In this document: piece after piece, positions 18,536-25,686 of the stretch
Layout: each line of letters begins with the position of its first letter
Position numbering within the stretch: the stretch's first letter is position 1
NCBI RefSeq assembly: GCF_002744755.1
Contig: NZ_KZ319289.1
Span: 372,001 to 436,000, forward strand
Reading direction: 5' to 3'
Length of the DNA: 64,000 nucleotides
From: Leeuwenhoekiella nanhaiensis
GTDB taxonomy: Bacteria > Bacteroidota > Bacteroidia > Flavobacteriales > Flavobacteriaceae
Made by a program: the position numbers and the translations under genes
The notes under the pieces: model-generated
Told to the model about the DNA's origin: nothing
The model's input: only the letters and a program-made list of their open reading frames with translations
Databases searched by the model: none

Positions 18536-19173
18536 TTGAGGTACTTGCGAAAGGGCAGCATTTCCTTATAAACATCAACTACAATTCGTTCAAAGTCATC
18601 ACCGGTCACTATTTTCTGAGTAAGATCATATTGCACAGCAAATGATTTCAAGCGCAGCAATTCTATATACTTATGATCCTGTGAGAAACCTTTTGGAGCT
18701 GTTTTCAGGCTATCGCCATCATCTATCAGACTGCCAAATTTCTTCTTAAACGAGGGTTTCTCCAGAATTTCAATAAACTCTTCGCCATTGTAATCAAGAG
18801 CCTGTCTTATGCTATGCAGCAGGTCATTTTTCGGTTTATAAAACCCGCCAGCAATAAAACTTTCTGAAGTTCCCAGATGAATATAAAAGTCTCCGTGGTT
18901 TGGAGCCATATCGAGTCCTGCACCAAAATGGTCTTTATATACAGGTTTGTTGGGATGGTAGAGCAGGTTGTTGTTAATGCGGTTAATGGCTTTCTTGCCG
19001 GTGGTGGGATGATAATCAGGATCTACTTCTGCAAGCCGCATATCCATTTTATTTAACCAGTCAATGTAAAAATCACGTACTTCGTGATATTCACCGCGGT
19101 GTTCATCCATCCATTCTTTGGCGTTATTTTTCTGCAACTCCCGTAGAAAATCATACAATTTATAAAAGCTCAT
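18517..19173 (-). CDS. DUF2461 (TIGR02453) family protein
   Basis: 218 aa, matches the widespread DUF2461 family of unknown function. Recognisable blocks are LYDFLRELQKNNAKEWMDEH at the N-terminus, the YHPTTGKKAINRINNNLLY region, the FGAGLDMAPNHGDFYIHL core and the FIAGGFYKPKNDLLHSIRQA motif. No signal peptide or membrane helix. Its 3' end overlaps waaA by 19 bases tail to tail; upstream it is divergent from the first small lipoprotein. No biochemical role is established for the family. Confidence 0.9.
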   Translation of the reverse strand: MSFYKLYDFLRELQKNNAKEWMDEHRGEYHEVRDFYIDWLNKMDMRLAEVDPDYHPTTGKKAINRINNNLLYHPNKPVYKDHFGAGLDMAPNHGDFYIHLGTSESFIAGGFYKPKNDLLHSIRQALDYNGEEFIEILEKPSFKKKFGSLIDDGDSLKTAPKGFSQDHKYIELLRLKSFAVQYDLTQKIVTGDDFERIVVDVYKEMLPFRKYLNQAVSV

Positions 19174-19297
19174 TTTTCCACTAAAATTAATTGTATTCCC
19201 TCTGGGAAAGGGCTAAAACACACGTATTTAACGCATTGTTAAGCTAGTTTTGGCAATCATTTATAATTGTGATCTGCCCACGAAATCAAAATCCTGC

Positions 19298-19305
19298 TAC
19301 TTTTG
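19298..19305 (+). promoter_or_regulatory. -7 promoter element (TACTTTTG)
   Basis: Exact TAnnTTTG match 26 bases before the first lipoprotein ATG; likely starts the two-gene transcript 19331-19799. Confidence 0.55.
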
Positions 19306-19330
19306 ACTATTGAATAAAACCTAATTAATT

Positions 19331-19558
19331 ATGAAAAAAGCAATTTTATTTCTGACTTTAAGCCTTTCTGCTCTTGCAACTTTTTCATGTAGGGAAGCTG
19401 AAGACAAGGAAAAAGAAACGGTTATAGTAAAAGAAGTTGAAGTTGAAAGACCAGCAGAGCGTGAAGGAATTTTGGAGCGTACTGCTAAGAAAGTAGATCA
19501 GGAAGTTAATAAAGAAATTGATCAGGAGATCGATAACATCGGAGACGATAATAAATAA
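19331..19558 (+). CDS. Small acidic lipoprotein A (CRE family)
   Basis: 75 aa. The signal peptide MKKAILFLTLSLSALATFSC ends in a lipobox, and the mature part begins CREAEDKEKE. The rest is a highly charged, helix-forming chain (VIVKEVEVERPAEREG, then VDQEVNKEIDQEIDNIGDD). It shares the C-R-E start and Glu/Asp-rich helical make-up with three other short lipoproteins at 19566, 22893 and 23362. Lipoprotein B follows after 7 bases, so both are on one transcript ended at 19847. No known function; periplasmic or outer-membrane location inferred from the lipobox. Confidence 0.75.
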   Translation: MKKAILFLTLSLSALATFSCREAEDKEKETVIVKEVEVERPAEREGILERTAKKVDQEVNKEIDQEIDNIGDDNK

Positions 19559-19565
19559 GCGAAAT

Positions 19566-19799
19566 ATGAAACGTTATACCTATTTAGCAGCGGTGCTTCT
19601 CGGTTTGACTTTGTCAGTAACTTCTTGTCGCGAAAAAAGCGAAAAGGAAAAACTGATTGAAGAAATGAAGGAAGATGGCGCTACAATAAAAGAAAAGTCT
19701 GACGACGGCGATTATAAACTTAAAATGGAGACTGACGATAAGGAGGTCAAAATTAAGGAAGACGCTGACGGCGAAACCAAAATTAAAGTAGACAACTAA
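19566..19799 (+). CDS. Small acidic lipoprotein B (CRE family)
   Basis: 77 aa from ATG 19566 (MKRYTYLAAVLLGLTLSVTSC); the longer frame from 19518 overlaps lipoprotein A and lacks a signal. After the lipid-attached Cys the chain reads REKSEKEKLIEEMKEDGATI and ends with alternating charged beta-like segments (DYKLKMETDDKEVKIKED, ETKIKVDN), so the C-terminal half differs from the helical paralogues. Cotranscribed with lipoprotein A. Function unknown. Confidence 0.75.
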   Translation: MKRYTYLAAVLLGLTLSVTSCREKSEKEKLIEEMKEDGATIKEKSDDGDYKLKMETDDKEVKIKEDADGETKIKVDN

Positions 19800-19819
19800 G
19801 TTGAAATCACTTGAACTGA

Positions 19820-19847
19820 AAACCACCGGAAATCCGGTGGTTTTTTT
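19820..19847 (+). terminator. Terminator after lipoproteins A and B
   Basis: AAACCACCGG (19820-19829) pairs with CCGGTGGTTT (19834-19843), tetraloop AAAT, followed by a T7 run. Confidence 0.85.
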
Positions 19848-19900
19848 ATGGGTTAGTGCGAAATATCTGTGATTTGCGCTTCAAAATTATTACGCTTAGG

Positions 19901-20668
19901 TTATTGTAGATTACGCATCTGATTTTTTAATTCTTCCATGCCTTGTTGTAACTCCCGCAACAAACTGCTTTCTGATGGAGCATCAAGGTTAAATGTAAGC
20001 TTGCTGTTAACCTGCCACAATTCCTGAATATCGCTCACCTGCACTTCATAAGGCACGTATTCCTGATTGATCGAAATGAGAAGAACCTTGGAAGGATCGG
20101 GTAACTTCTGCAGTTTTTTAACTACAACGGCATCGGGCATAACCACAACATAAACCTTATTTGAGGTTACCTCATTCATGCTGGCAACAGCTTTCCCCAG
20201 GACCCAGTCATCAGGCATAAAATTAGGCAGCATACTGTCTCCTTCCACCTGAAAACCGCGGTAGGTGGCATTTCGGTATTGTGGAAGCGGCAAATCAAAA
20301 GCCGGTAACTGCTGATACCATTCTACATCCTGAACATTTTGAGGATAACCGGCAGCAGCCTTTTGGTTTACCATCACCAGGTTTTCCTGATCTGCAGAGT
20401 CTACGGTTACCACTTTAGGACTTACGTCTCCTTTACCGGCGTGTAGCAATTTCTGATTGCTGTACCCGAATAACCACAACGGATTTACGTTGTACAGGCG
20501 CAACAATTCGGTGACTATCTGGCCGGACAGTTTTGTTCTTCCACGCTCAATGTCTGCCGTAGAATTTTTAATGCCTAAAGCCTCCGCAAACTCGGTTTGC
20601 GTGAGATTTTGTTCTTCCCGTATCTGTTTAAATCGGCGAATATCGCCAGTTACATCGTTGATTCCCAT
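19901..20668 (-). CDS. LexA/CI-like repressor: XRE helix-turn-helix plus S24 self-cleavage domain
   Basis: 255 aa. Residues 10-70 form an XRE (HTH_3) DNA-binding domain (FKQIREEQNLTQTEFAEALG). Residues about 95-230 are a LexA/UmuD-type S24 domain: a putative Ala106-Gly107 cleavage site in NQKAAAGYPQN, catalytic Ser145 in VEGDSMLPNF and Lys184 in AVVVKKLQKL. All three self-cleavage elements are therefore present, which suggests RecA-stimulated inactivation as in LexA or CI. A short coiled tail (LLRELQQGMEELKNQMRNL) follows. It is divergent from a radical SAM DNA-repair gene with a dyad operator between them, so it likely represses itself and that cassette. No phage genes are nearby. The damage link is inference. 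Confidence 0.9.
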   Translation of the reverse strand: MGINDVTGDIRRFKQIREEQNLTQTEFAEALGIKNSTADIERGRTKLSGQIVTELLRLYNVNPLWLFGYSNQKLLHAGKGDVSPKVVTVDSADQENLVMVNQKAAAGYPQNVQDVEWYQQLPAFDLPLPQYRNATYRGFQVEGDSMLPNFMPDDWVLGKAVASMNEVTSNKVYVVVMPDAVVVKKLQKLPDPSKVLLISINQEYVPYEVQVSDIQELWQVNSKLTFNLDAPSESSLLRELQQGMEELKNQMRNLQ

Positions 20669-20688
20669 AACGTAAAAATAGTATTAAT

Positions 20689-20724
20689 CGGAATAAATCC
20701 TAATTAAAGTTAGGAAAAAATCCG
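20689..20724. promoter_or_regulatory. Dyad operator between repressor and repair genes
   Basis: A 36-bp imperfect palindrome centred at 20706.5: CGGA...TCCTAA-N6-TTAGGA...TCCG. It contains two GGA-N5-TCC sites (20690-20700 and 20713-20723) 23 bp apart. The likely -7 box of the repressor gene on the minus strand (TAACTTTA, 20712-20705, one mismatch to TAnnTTTG) lies at the dyad centre, so binding would block it. A TATTTTCG box at 20743-20750 could serve the plus-strand repair gene. Confidence 0.6.
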
Positions 20725-20840
20725 TAATATGGAAAAATTCTTTATTTTCGTAAATAATCCAAATCTAAGTTCAGCAATTCTTTAGTCATCTGGAATATGT
20801 TGTACGGAAGCCTTCTAAGAGTTGGATAAAAATTGAGGCT

Positions 20841-22100
20841 ATGAATTTTGAGCGCATTCGCGAAAAGTTGAACATACTTGCCGACGCGGCAAAATACGAT
20901 GTGTCCTGCTCCAGCAGTGGTAGCAAGCGAACCAATACAAATAAAGGATTGGGAGACAGTAGTGGGATGGGTATCTGCCATAGCTATACCGAGGACGGAC
21001 GCTGTATTTCACTTTTAAAAATTTTGTTGACTAACCACTGCATTTTTGATTGTGCCTATTGTGTGAGTCGAAAGAGTAATGACATCAAGCGCGCAGGTTT
21101 TAAAATTCAGGAGGTTGTAGATCTTACGATTAATTTTTACCGGCGTAACTACATTGAAGGTTTGTTTTTAAGCAGCGGGATTTTTTCCAGTCCTGATTAT
21201 ACGATGGAGCGACTGATTGCTGTGGCTAGAAAGCTGCGTCTCGAAGAAAATTTCAATGGGTATATACACCTCAAATCTATACCGGGTTGTAGTGATGAAC
21301 TGATGAAAGAGGCGGGGCTTTACGCAGATCGACTTTCGATAAATATAGAGATTCCTACCGTTTCGGGTCTTAAACTTTTGGCTCCTGAGAAAGATCATAA
21401 GGACTTCATCAAGCCCATGGAAACGGTTAAAAACAATATCGCGATCTATAAAAGCGAAAAGAAATTACTGAGAAGTACACCTGTTTATGCACCTGCAGGG
21501 CAAAGCACGCAGATGATTGTTGGAGCGACGGGAGAAAGTGATAAAGATATTATGTACAGTGCGGTGCATTATTACAGCACATATAAGATGAAACGAGTGT
21601 ATTATTCCGGATATGTGCCTGTTTTGGAAGATAACAGACTTCCCGCTTTAGGAACTGAAGTGCCTATGCTTCGCGAAAATCGCTTGTATCAAACCGATTG
21701 GTTACTGCGTTTTTATGGGTTTGATGTTCGCGAGCTTCTCAATAAAGACCATCCCAATCTGGATGTGGATATCGATCCTAAACTCAGCTGGGCGTTGCGC
21801 AATCTGCACCTTTTTCCGGTTGATATCAATAAAGCAGATAAGCGTATGCTTGCTAGAATACCGGGATTGGGAATGAAATCGGTTTATAAAATTTTGAATG
21901 CCCGCAAGTATCGCAAACTGAATTGGGAGCACCTTAAAGCCATTGGGATTGCGATGAATCGGGCTAAGTATTTTATGGTGTGTGATTCTAAAGACTGGGA
22001 ACGCAGGGACCTGGAACCGCAACGCATCAAAAGTATGATTTTGCAAAGCAGCCAAAGCAAGTATCAGAAGATGTACAATCAGCAATTGCAACTTTTCTAA
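20841..22100 (+). CDS. Putative DNA modification/repair radical SAM protein (TIGR03916 type)
   Basis: 419 aa. The radical SAM cluster motif CX3CX2C is Cys67-Cys71-Cys74 in LTNHCIFDCAYC. Further N-terminal Cys at 23, 46 and 55 are typical of this family. The C-terminus (about 327-365) holds a helix-hairpin-helix DNA-binding motif (DINKADKRMLARIPGLGMKS). This matches the family annotated as putative DNA modification/repair radical SAM protein, which occurs next to a DUF4130 protein or a uracil-DNA-glycosylase-like protein. The DUF4130 gene follows after 7 bases. The reaction is unknown; repair of a damaged base by radical chemistry, in the manner of spore photoproduct lyase, is a reasonable inference. 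It is divergent from a LexA-like repressor. Confidence 0.9.
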   Translation: MNFERIREKLNILADAAKYDVSCSSSGSKRTNTNKGLGDSSGMGICHSYTEDGRCISLLKILLTNHCIFDCAYCVSRKSNDIKRAGFKIQEVVDLTINFYRRNYIEGLFLSSGIFSSPDYTMERLIAVARKLRLEENFNGYIHLKSIPGCSDELMKEAGLYADRLSINIEIPTVSGLKLLAPEKDHKDFIKPMETVKNNIAIYKSEKKLLRSTPVYAPAGQSTQMIVGATGESDKDIMYSAVHYYSTYKMKRVYYSGYVPVLEDNRLPALGTEVPMLRENRLYQTDWLLRFYGFDVRELLNKDHPNLDVDIDPKLSWALRNLHLFPVDINKADKRMLARIPGLGMKSVYKILNARKYRKLNWEHLKAIGIAMNRAKYFMVCDSKDWERRDLEPQRIKSMILQSSQSKYQKMYNQQLQLF

Positions 22101-22107
22101 ATAGCTT

Positions 22108-22851
22108 ATGACCAGACTTGTTTACGACGAAACTTTTGAGGGCTTGCTCACCGCCATTTTTCAGGTATATGAGGAACGCCTGCAACAGGTTACTATTATT
22201 CCGGAAACAGACTTACAGCCTGATTTTTTCAGTGAAGATGTCACGGTCTATACCGATACAGGCAAGGCTGATCGCGTTTGGCGGGGATTGAAACCGTTCA
22301 GCCTTCTCAGGCAAATGATTTATAAAGCATATTTGAGAGAAGCATCTGGCGCTGAAAATACAATTTTGGAAGCGGTACGTTATGTCTTAAAAACTAAAAA
22401 TGAGAAGGATTATGGTCATCCGGCGATTTTACAATTGGCGAACTGGACTAAAGAAGTAGGCCGTGAGAAGCATAGGATGGAGGCATTTGTGCGATTTAAA
22501 CGAGCCCAGGACGATACCTATATTGCCGTAATAGAACCTGATTTTAATGTGCTTCCGCTTATTGCCAAACACTTTAAAAGCAGGTACGCTGATCAGGTTT
22601 TTATGATCTATGACCTAAAGCGCAATTATGGAATTTATTACGATCTACAAAAAGTAGATTTTATAAATCTTGATTCTGAAAGGCTAAAAAACCTGGATGC
22701 CATTACCCACGAGGAAGAAAAATGCTACGATGTAATGTGGCAGGATTACTTTAAAAGTACGGGTATCAAAAGCCGGGTGAACAAAAAATTGCATTTAAGA
22801 CACGTGCCCAAACGTTATTGGAAATACTTAAATGAAAAAAATCCATATTAA
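22108..22851 (+). CDS. DUF4130 (TIGR03915) putative DNA repair protein
   Basis: 247 aa, the usual partner of the radical SAM protein above and translated 7 bases after it. Family features include the start LVYDETFEGLLTAIFQVYE, the MIYKAYLREASGAENTILEA helix, HPAILQLANWTKEVGREKHR and the C-terminal CYDVMWQDYFKSTGIKSR and HLRHVPKRYWKYL blocks. In many bacteria this domain is fused to a UdgX-like uracil-DNA glycosylase; here it stands alone with no glycosylase domain. Function is unproven; the joint occurrence with the HhH radical SAM enzyme and the S24 repressor points to DNA damage processing. Confidence 0.88.
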   Translation: MTRLVYDETFEGLLTAIFQVYEERLQQVTIIPETDLQPDFFSEDVTVYTDTGKADRVWRGLKPFSLLRQMIYKAYLREASGAENTILEAVRYVLKTKNEKDYGHPAILQLANWTKEVGREKHRMEAFVRFKRAQDDTYIAVIEPDFNVLPLIAKHFKSRYADQVFMIYDLKRNYGIYYDLQKVDFINLDSERLKNLDAITHEEEKCYDVMWQDYFKSTGIKSRVNKKLHLRHVPKRYWKYLNEKNPY

Positions 22852-22892
22852 GGATATTTGAGTAATTTTAGTTTAAACAATAAACCATTATT

Positions 22893-23096
22893 ATGAAACG
22901 TATTTTTTTAAGTCTAGCGGTGCTTGCAATCGTAGCCACGACCTACTCGTGTAGAGAAACAACTCAGGAAAAAACCGAAGATGCAGTAGAAGCAATAGGT
23001 GAAGACATTGAGAACGCGGCCGAAGAAACGGGTGATGCTATTCAGGAAGGCGCTGATGAACTTAACGATGAAATTCAGGGGAATGATGATATGTAA
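22893..23096 (+). CDS. Small acidic lipoprotein C (CRE family)
   Basis: 67 aa: signal MKRIFLSLAVLAIVATTYSC with lipobox, mature start CRETTQEKTEDAVEAIGED, and an acidic amphipathic helix ending EIQGNDDM. It starts 41 bases after the DUF4130 stop and may be read through from that operon, though an imperfect TAnnTTTG box (TAATTTTA) lies in the gap. It is closely related to lipoprotein D at 23362 (same CRETT..EK.EDA start and E..GNDDM end) but lacks an internal segment of about 11 residues. Function unknown. Confidence 0.75.
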   Translation: MKRIFLSLAVLAIVATTYSCRETTQEKTEDAVEAIGEDIENAAEETGDAIQEGADELNDEIQGNDDM

Positions 23097-23134
23097 TTAA
23101 TATCATTTGGCCTTTTTGAGCCTATTCCAACTCA

Positions 23135-23176
23135 AAAAAAGCATCTTAAAATCTCATTTTAGGATGCTTTTTTGGT
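23135..23176 (+). terminator. Terminator after lipoprotein C
   Basis: AAAAAAGCATC...TAAAA (from 23135) pairs with TTTTA.GATGCTTTTTT (to 23176) with one wobble; T-rich tail. It closes the radical SAM-DUF4130-lipoprotein C segment. Confidence 0.75.
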
Positions 23177-23330
23177 TTTCAAATTAACGGGAATTTTAAA
23201 AAACTAAAATTCAAAATACTTATAATCATTAATTTATAGGATCTGTTGCATAATTTTTATCAAAAATGTAAATCGATGAAAAATTTAATAAAATTTAAGA
23301 ATAAGCCTATATTTATTATATACATTTGAC

Positions 23331-23338
23331 AGCAATTA
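23331..23338 (+). promoter_or_regulatory. -7 promoter element (TACATTTG)
   Basis: Exact TAnnTTTG match 24 bases before lipoprotein D, in a very A/T-rich 265-bp gap that holds nothing else I can identify besides the terminator at 23135. Confidence 0.55.
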
Positions 23339-23361
23339 ACGCTAATTAAATTAATACGATT

Positions 23362-23598
23362 ATGAAAAAATTTATGTTTAGTGCTTTCGCACTCTTACTA
23401 ATGGTTTCTGTTTCTGCTTGTCGCGAAACAACTGAAGAAAAAGCTGAAGACGCAATGGAAAGTGCTGCTGATGACATGGGTGATGCTATGGATGAAGCAG
23501 GAGACGCTGTTGAAGAAGCTGCTGACGAGACTGAAGCTGCTGTAGAAGAAGGTGCTCAGGAAGTAGAAGACGAAGTTGAAGGAAACGACGACATGTAA
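23362..23598 (+). CDS. Small acidic lipoprotein D (CRE family)
   Basis: 78 aa: signal MKKFMFSAFALLLMVSVSAC with lipobox, then CRETTEEKAEDAMESAADD and an Ala/Glu/Asp-rich helix built of 11-residue amphipathic units (DMGDAMDEAGD, AVEEAADETEA, AVEEGAQEVED), ending EVEGNDDM. It has its own promoter and a strong terminator, so it is a single-gene transcript, possibly abundant given GCT/GAA codon bias. It is the closest paralogue of lipoprotein C. Function unknown; the periodic helix suggests coiled-coil assembly or membrane-surface binding. Confidence 0.78.
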   Translation: MKKFMFSAFALLLMVSVSACRETTEEKAEDAMESAADDMGDAMDEAGDAVEEAADETEAAVEEGAQEVEDEVEGNDDM

Positions 23599-23617
23599 TC
23601 TCTTTAGAGAAATATAG

Positions 23618-23645
23618 AAAAAGCCCGGTTTTACCGGGCTTTTTT
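23618..23645 (+). terminator. Terminator after lipoprotein D
   Basis: AAAAAGCCCGG (23618-23628) pairs with CCGGGCTTTTT (23634-23644), loop of 5, then a T run; strong GC stem. Confidence 0.9.
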
Positions 23646-23741
23646 ATTGGCCTCTGGCCAAAGGGTAAATAAATGTTTACCTTAAAGTAACGATTTTTCA
23701 AAATTGGTTTACCTATACTTACAGGCAATAAACTTCAAAAG

Positions 23742-24623
23742 TTATACAGTAGCACTGCTGGTTTCCGCATTACGATCTACTTTTTTTACCAGACCCTGTA
23801 ATACTTTACCGGGACCAACTTCAATAAATTCGGTCGCACCGTCTTTCAGCATATTTTGAACACTTTGTGTCCATTTTACGGGTGCAGTCAACTGAAATAA
23901 CAGATTCTTTTTGATTTCTGCAGGATCGGTTACTGCAGTTGTGCTTACATTTTGATAAATAGGGCAGCTGGGTTCGCTAAACGTGGTTTTTTCAATCGCA
24001 GCAGCAAGTTCTTCGCGTGCAGGCTCCATTAATGGGGAGTGAAAAGCGCCACCCACAGGAAGCAATAAGGCTCGTTTGGCACCGCGTTCTTTCAGTCGCT
24101 CGCAGGCTTCTTCCACCGCTTTAATTTCGCCTGAAATAATTAGCTGACCGGGGCAATTGTAGTTTGCAGCCACTACTACACCATCTACATCTGCACATAC
24201 AGCTTCTACCAGTTCATCTTCAAGACCTAAAATGGCCGCCATAGTAGAAGGTACATTATCACAGGCTTTTTGCATGGCCTGAGCCCGCTGGGCTACAAGA
24301 CGTAATCCGTCTTCAAAACCCAAAACCCCATTGGCTACAAGTGCCGAAATTTCACCAAGCGAATGCCCGGCGACCATTTGAGGCTGAGCCTCATCACCCA
24401 AAGCTTTGAAAAGCGCCACTGAATGCAGAAAAATAGCCGGTTGCGTTACTTTAGTTTCTTTAAGCTCGTCGGCGGTGCCTTCAAACATTATTTTGGTCAG
24501 GTCAAAACCTAATATTTCATTTGCTTTTTCAAACAATTCACGAGCCGTTGCAGATGCTTCATAAACATCTTTACCCATTCCTGTAAATTGTGCTCCCTGT
24601 CCCGGGAAGATATATGCTTTCAT
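23742..24623 (-). CDS. fabD: Malonyl-CoA:ACP transacylase
   Basis: 293 aa, the normal FabD length. It moves malonyl groups from CoA to acyl carrier protein for fatty acid synthesis in the cytoplasm. The start MKAYIFPGQGAQFTGMGKDV is the family signature; nucleophile Ser88 lies in MVAGHSLGEIS, Arg113 in AQRAQAM, catalytic His195 in GGAFHSPLM. It is not in a fab cluster: neighbours are lipoprotein D and, divergently, a small secreted protein. A TAnnTTTG box lies 23 bases upstream of the ATG. Confidence 0.96.
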   Translation of the reverse strand: MKAYIFPGQGAQFTGMGKDVYEASATARELFEKANEILGFDLTKIMFEGTADELKETKVTQPAIFLHSVALFKALGDEAQPQMVAGHSLGEISALVANGVLGFEDGLRLVAQRAQAMQKACDNVPSTMAAILGLEDELVEAVCADVDGVVVAANYNCPGQLIISGEIKAVEEACERLKERGAKRALLLPVGGAFHSPLMEPAREELAAAIEKTTFSEPSCPIYQNVSTTAVTDPAEIKKNLLFQLTAPVKWTQSVQNMLKDGATEFIEVGPGKVLQGLVKKVDRNAETSSATV

Positions 24624-24646
24624 AGTTAGTGTGTTTCTTGATGTTG

Positions 24647-24654
24647 CAAAAGTA
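24647..24654 (-). promoter_or_regulatory. -7 promoter element of fabD (TACTTTTG)
   Basis: Exact TAnnTTTG match on the minus strand, giving a predicted leader of about 15 nt before the fabD ATG. Confidence 0.5.
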
Positions 24655-24719
24655 CGTATACCGTAAAGGATTTTGAAATTTAAAAGTTTCTTACCTTTAG
24701 AGATTAAGATACGTATCTA

Positions 24720-25085
24720 ATGAAACTCATTCTTTTAATCGGTTTTTTAACCCTGCCTTTTACCCAGATTAGTGCGCAAACTGAAAAACCCGATGAACTA
24801 CTTTTACAAACTTCAGCACCTAAAGATACCTGGAATGATTTCTCAAAAAAGACAGCGCTTAAAGAATTAAAAATGCAGGTGGAATATGCGCTAACCCGTC
24901 GTGATGCAGACTATTATGTCTTTATGGTTGACGGTCAGCATTTACCTCTGGCCAGCTTTAAAGATTACAAAAAGAGTATTTTAGATCAGGCTAAAAATAT
25001 TCATTTCGTTAAATCTATAGATAGCATTATGGGCTATCCGTCTCCCAGAAATCGCACGCTGGTTTTAATCACCACCCAGGATTAA
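24720..25085 (+). CDS. Small secreted hypothetical protein, 121 aa
   Basis: Signal peptide MKLILLIGFLTLPFTQISAQ followed by about 100 residues of mixed alpha/beta with the segments WNDFSKKTALKELKMQVEYA, YYVFMVDGQHLPLASFKDYK and SIDSIMGYPSPRNRTLVLIT. I recognise no family. There is no lipobox Cys, so it is probably free in the periplasm or exported. It is divergent from fabD and converges with the oxidase gene 4 bases away. Confidence 0.68.
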   Translation: MKLILLIGFLTLPFTQISAQTEKPDELLLQTSAPKDTWNDFSKKTALKELKMQVEYALTRRDADYYVFMVDGQHLPLASFKDYKKSILDQAKNIHFVKSIDSIMGYPSPRNRTLVLITTQD

Positions 25086-25089
25086 TGGT

Positions 25090-25590
25090 TTAGACATTTA
25101 AGGATCCGGTTTCACCTAAATCTGTTTTTTCACCGGTAACTGCACCGTATGCGATTTTAAGAAGGCTTACCAGTTTGTTGGACTTTGAATCCCAATATTG
25201 TGCACTTGTAGGTCTAAATCGAATAGCGGTTAAATTAGGGTCGTCTTTACCTTCAAACCACGCATCATCACTCTTACCATATAATTCGTCAAGAATAGCG
25301 CGATCACGCGTAATACCTGCCTCACCGTATACACTTAAAAATTCAAAATCTCCGGGCTTTGAGTAAAACAATTGCACTATAGCGTCTTTTTGAATATTTG
25401 CATTGTGATCGCTGTTTGCATTGCTTAAAAACCATATGGTCCCATCATCGTCAACCCTTTTTGTAGACATAGGTATCGCATCAATGGGCTGGTTTGAAAG
25501 GTCTGTGGCCATAAAGGCAAAGTCGATAGAAGTGGCTAATTCTTTAAGCTTTTTTAAAGCTTCGGTACTGGATAAATTTTTGGTGCTCAT
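25090..25590 (-). CDS. Pyridoxamine 5'-phosphate oxidase-like, general stress protein 26 type
   Basis: 166 aa from ATG 25590 (MSTKNLSSTEALKKL); an upstream TTG adds 12 basic residues and is less likely. It is a split-barrel flavin-binding fold of the general stress protein 26 group: IDFAFMATDLSNQPIDAIPM, DDDGTIWFLSNANSDHNANI, KDAIVQLFYSKPGDFEFLSV and YGEAGITRD, then the C-terminal FRPTSAQYWDSKSNKLVSLL. Members bind FMN or FAD and may detoxify or reduce unknown compounds; a true PdxH role is unlikely because the substrate loop is absent. It stands as a single gene. Confidence 0.85.
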   Translation of the reverse strand: MSTKNLSSTEALKKLKELATSIDFAFMATDLSNQPIDAIPMSTKRVDDDGTIWFLSNANSDHNANIQKDAIVQLFYSKPGDFEFLSVYGEAGITRDRAILDELYGKSDDAWFEGKDDPNLTAIRFRPTSAQYWDSKSNKLVSLLKIAYGAVTGEKTDLGETGSLNV

Positions 25591-25686
25591 AATTCTGATT
25601 TTTCTTTTAAAGGTAAGCGATAGCAAGCGCCTTTATTTTTAAGGCAAAGCCAAAACTTTAAGCTTAATGATAAAGTTTGTTAAGAA

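Noticed and set aside
19901-20668. Prophage CI repressor as sign of a prophage
   Set aside because: No integrase, structural, lysis or replication genes are found on either side; the flanks are chromosomal genes with normal composition.
20698-20715. TCCTAA-N6-TTAGGA hairpin as terminator
   Set aside because: It lies between divergent gene starts, has a weak A/T-rich stem and no T run; an operator is the better reading.
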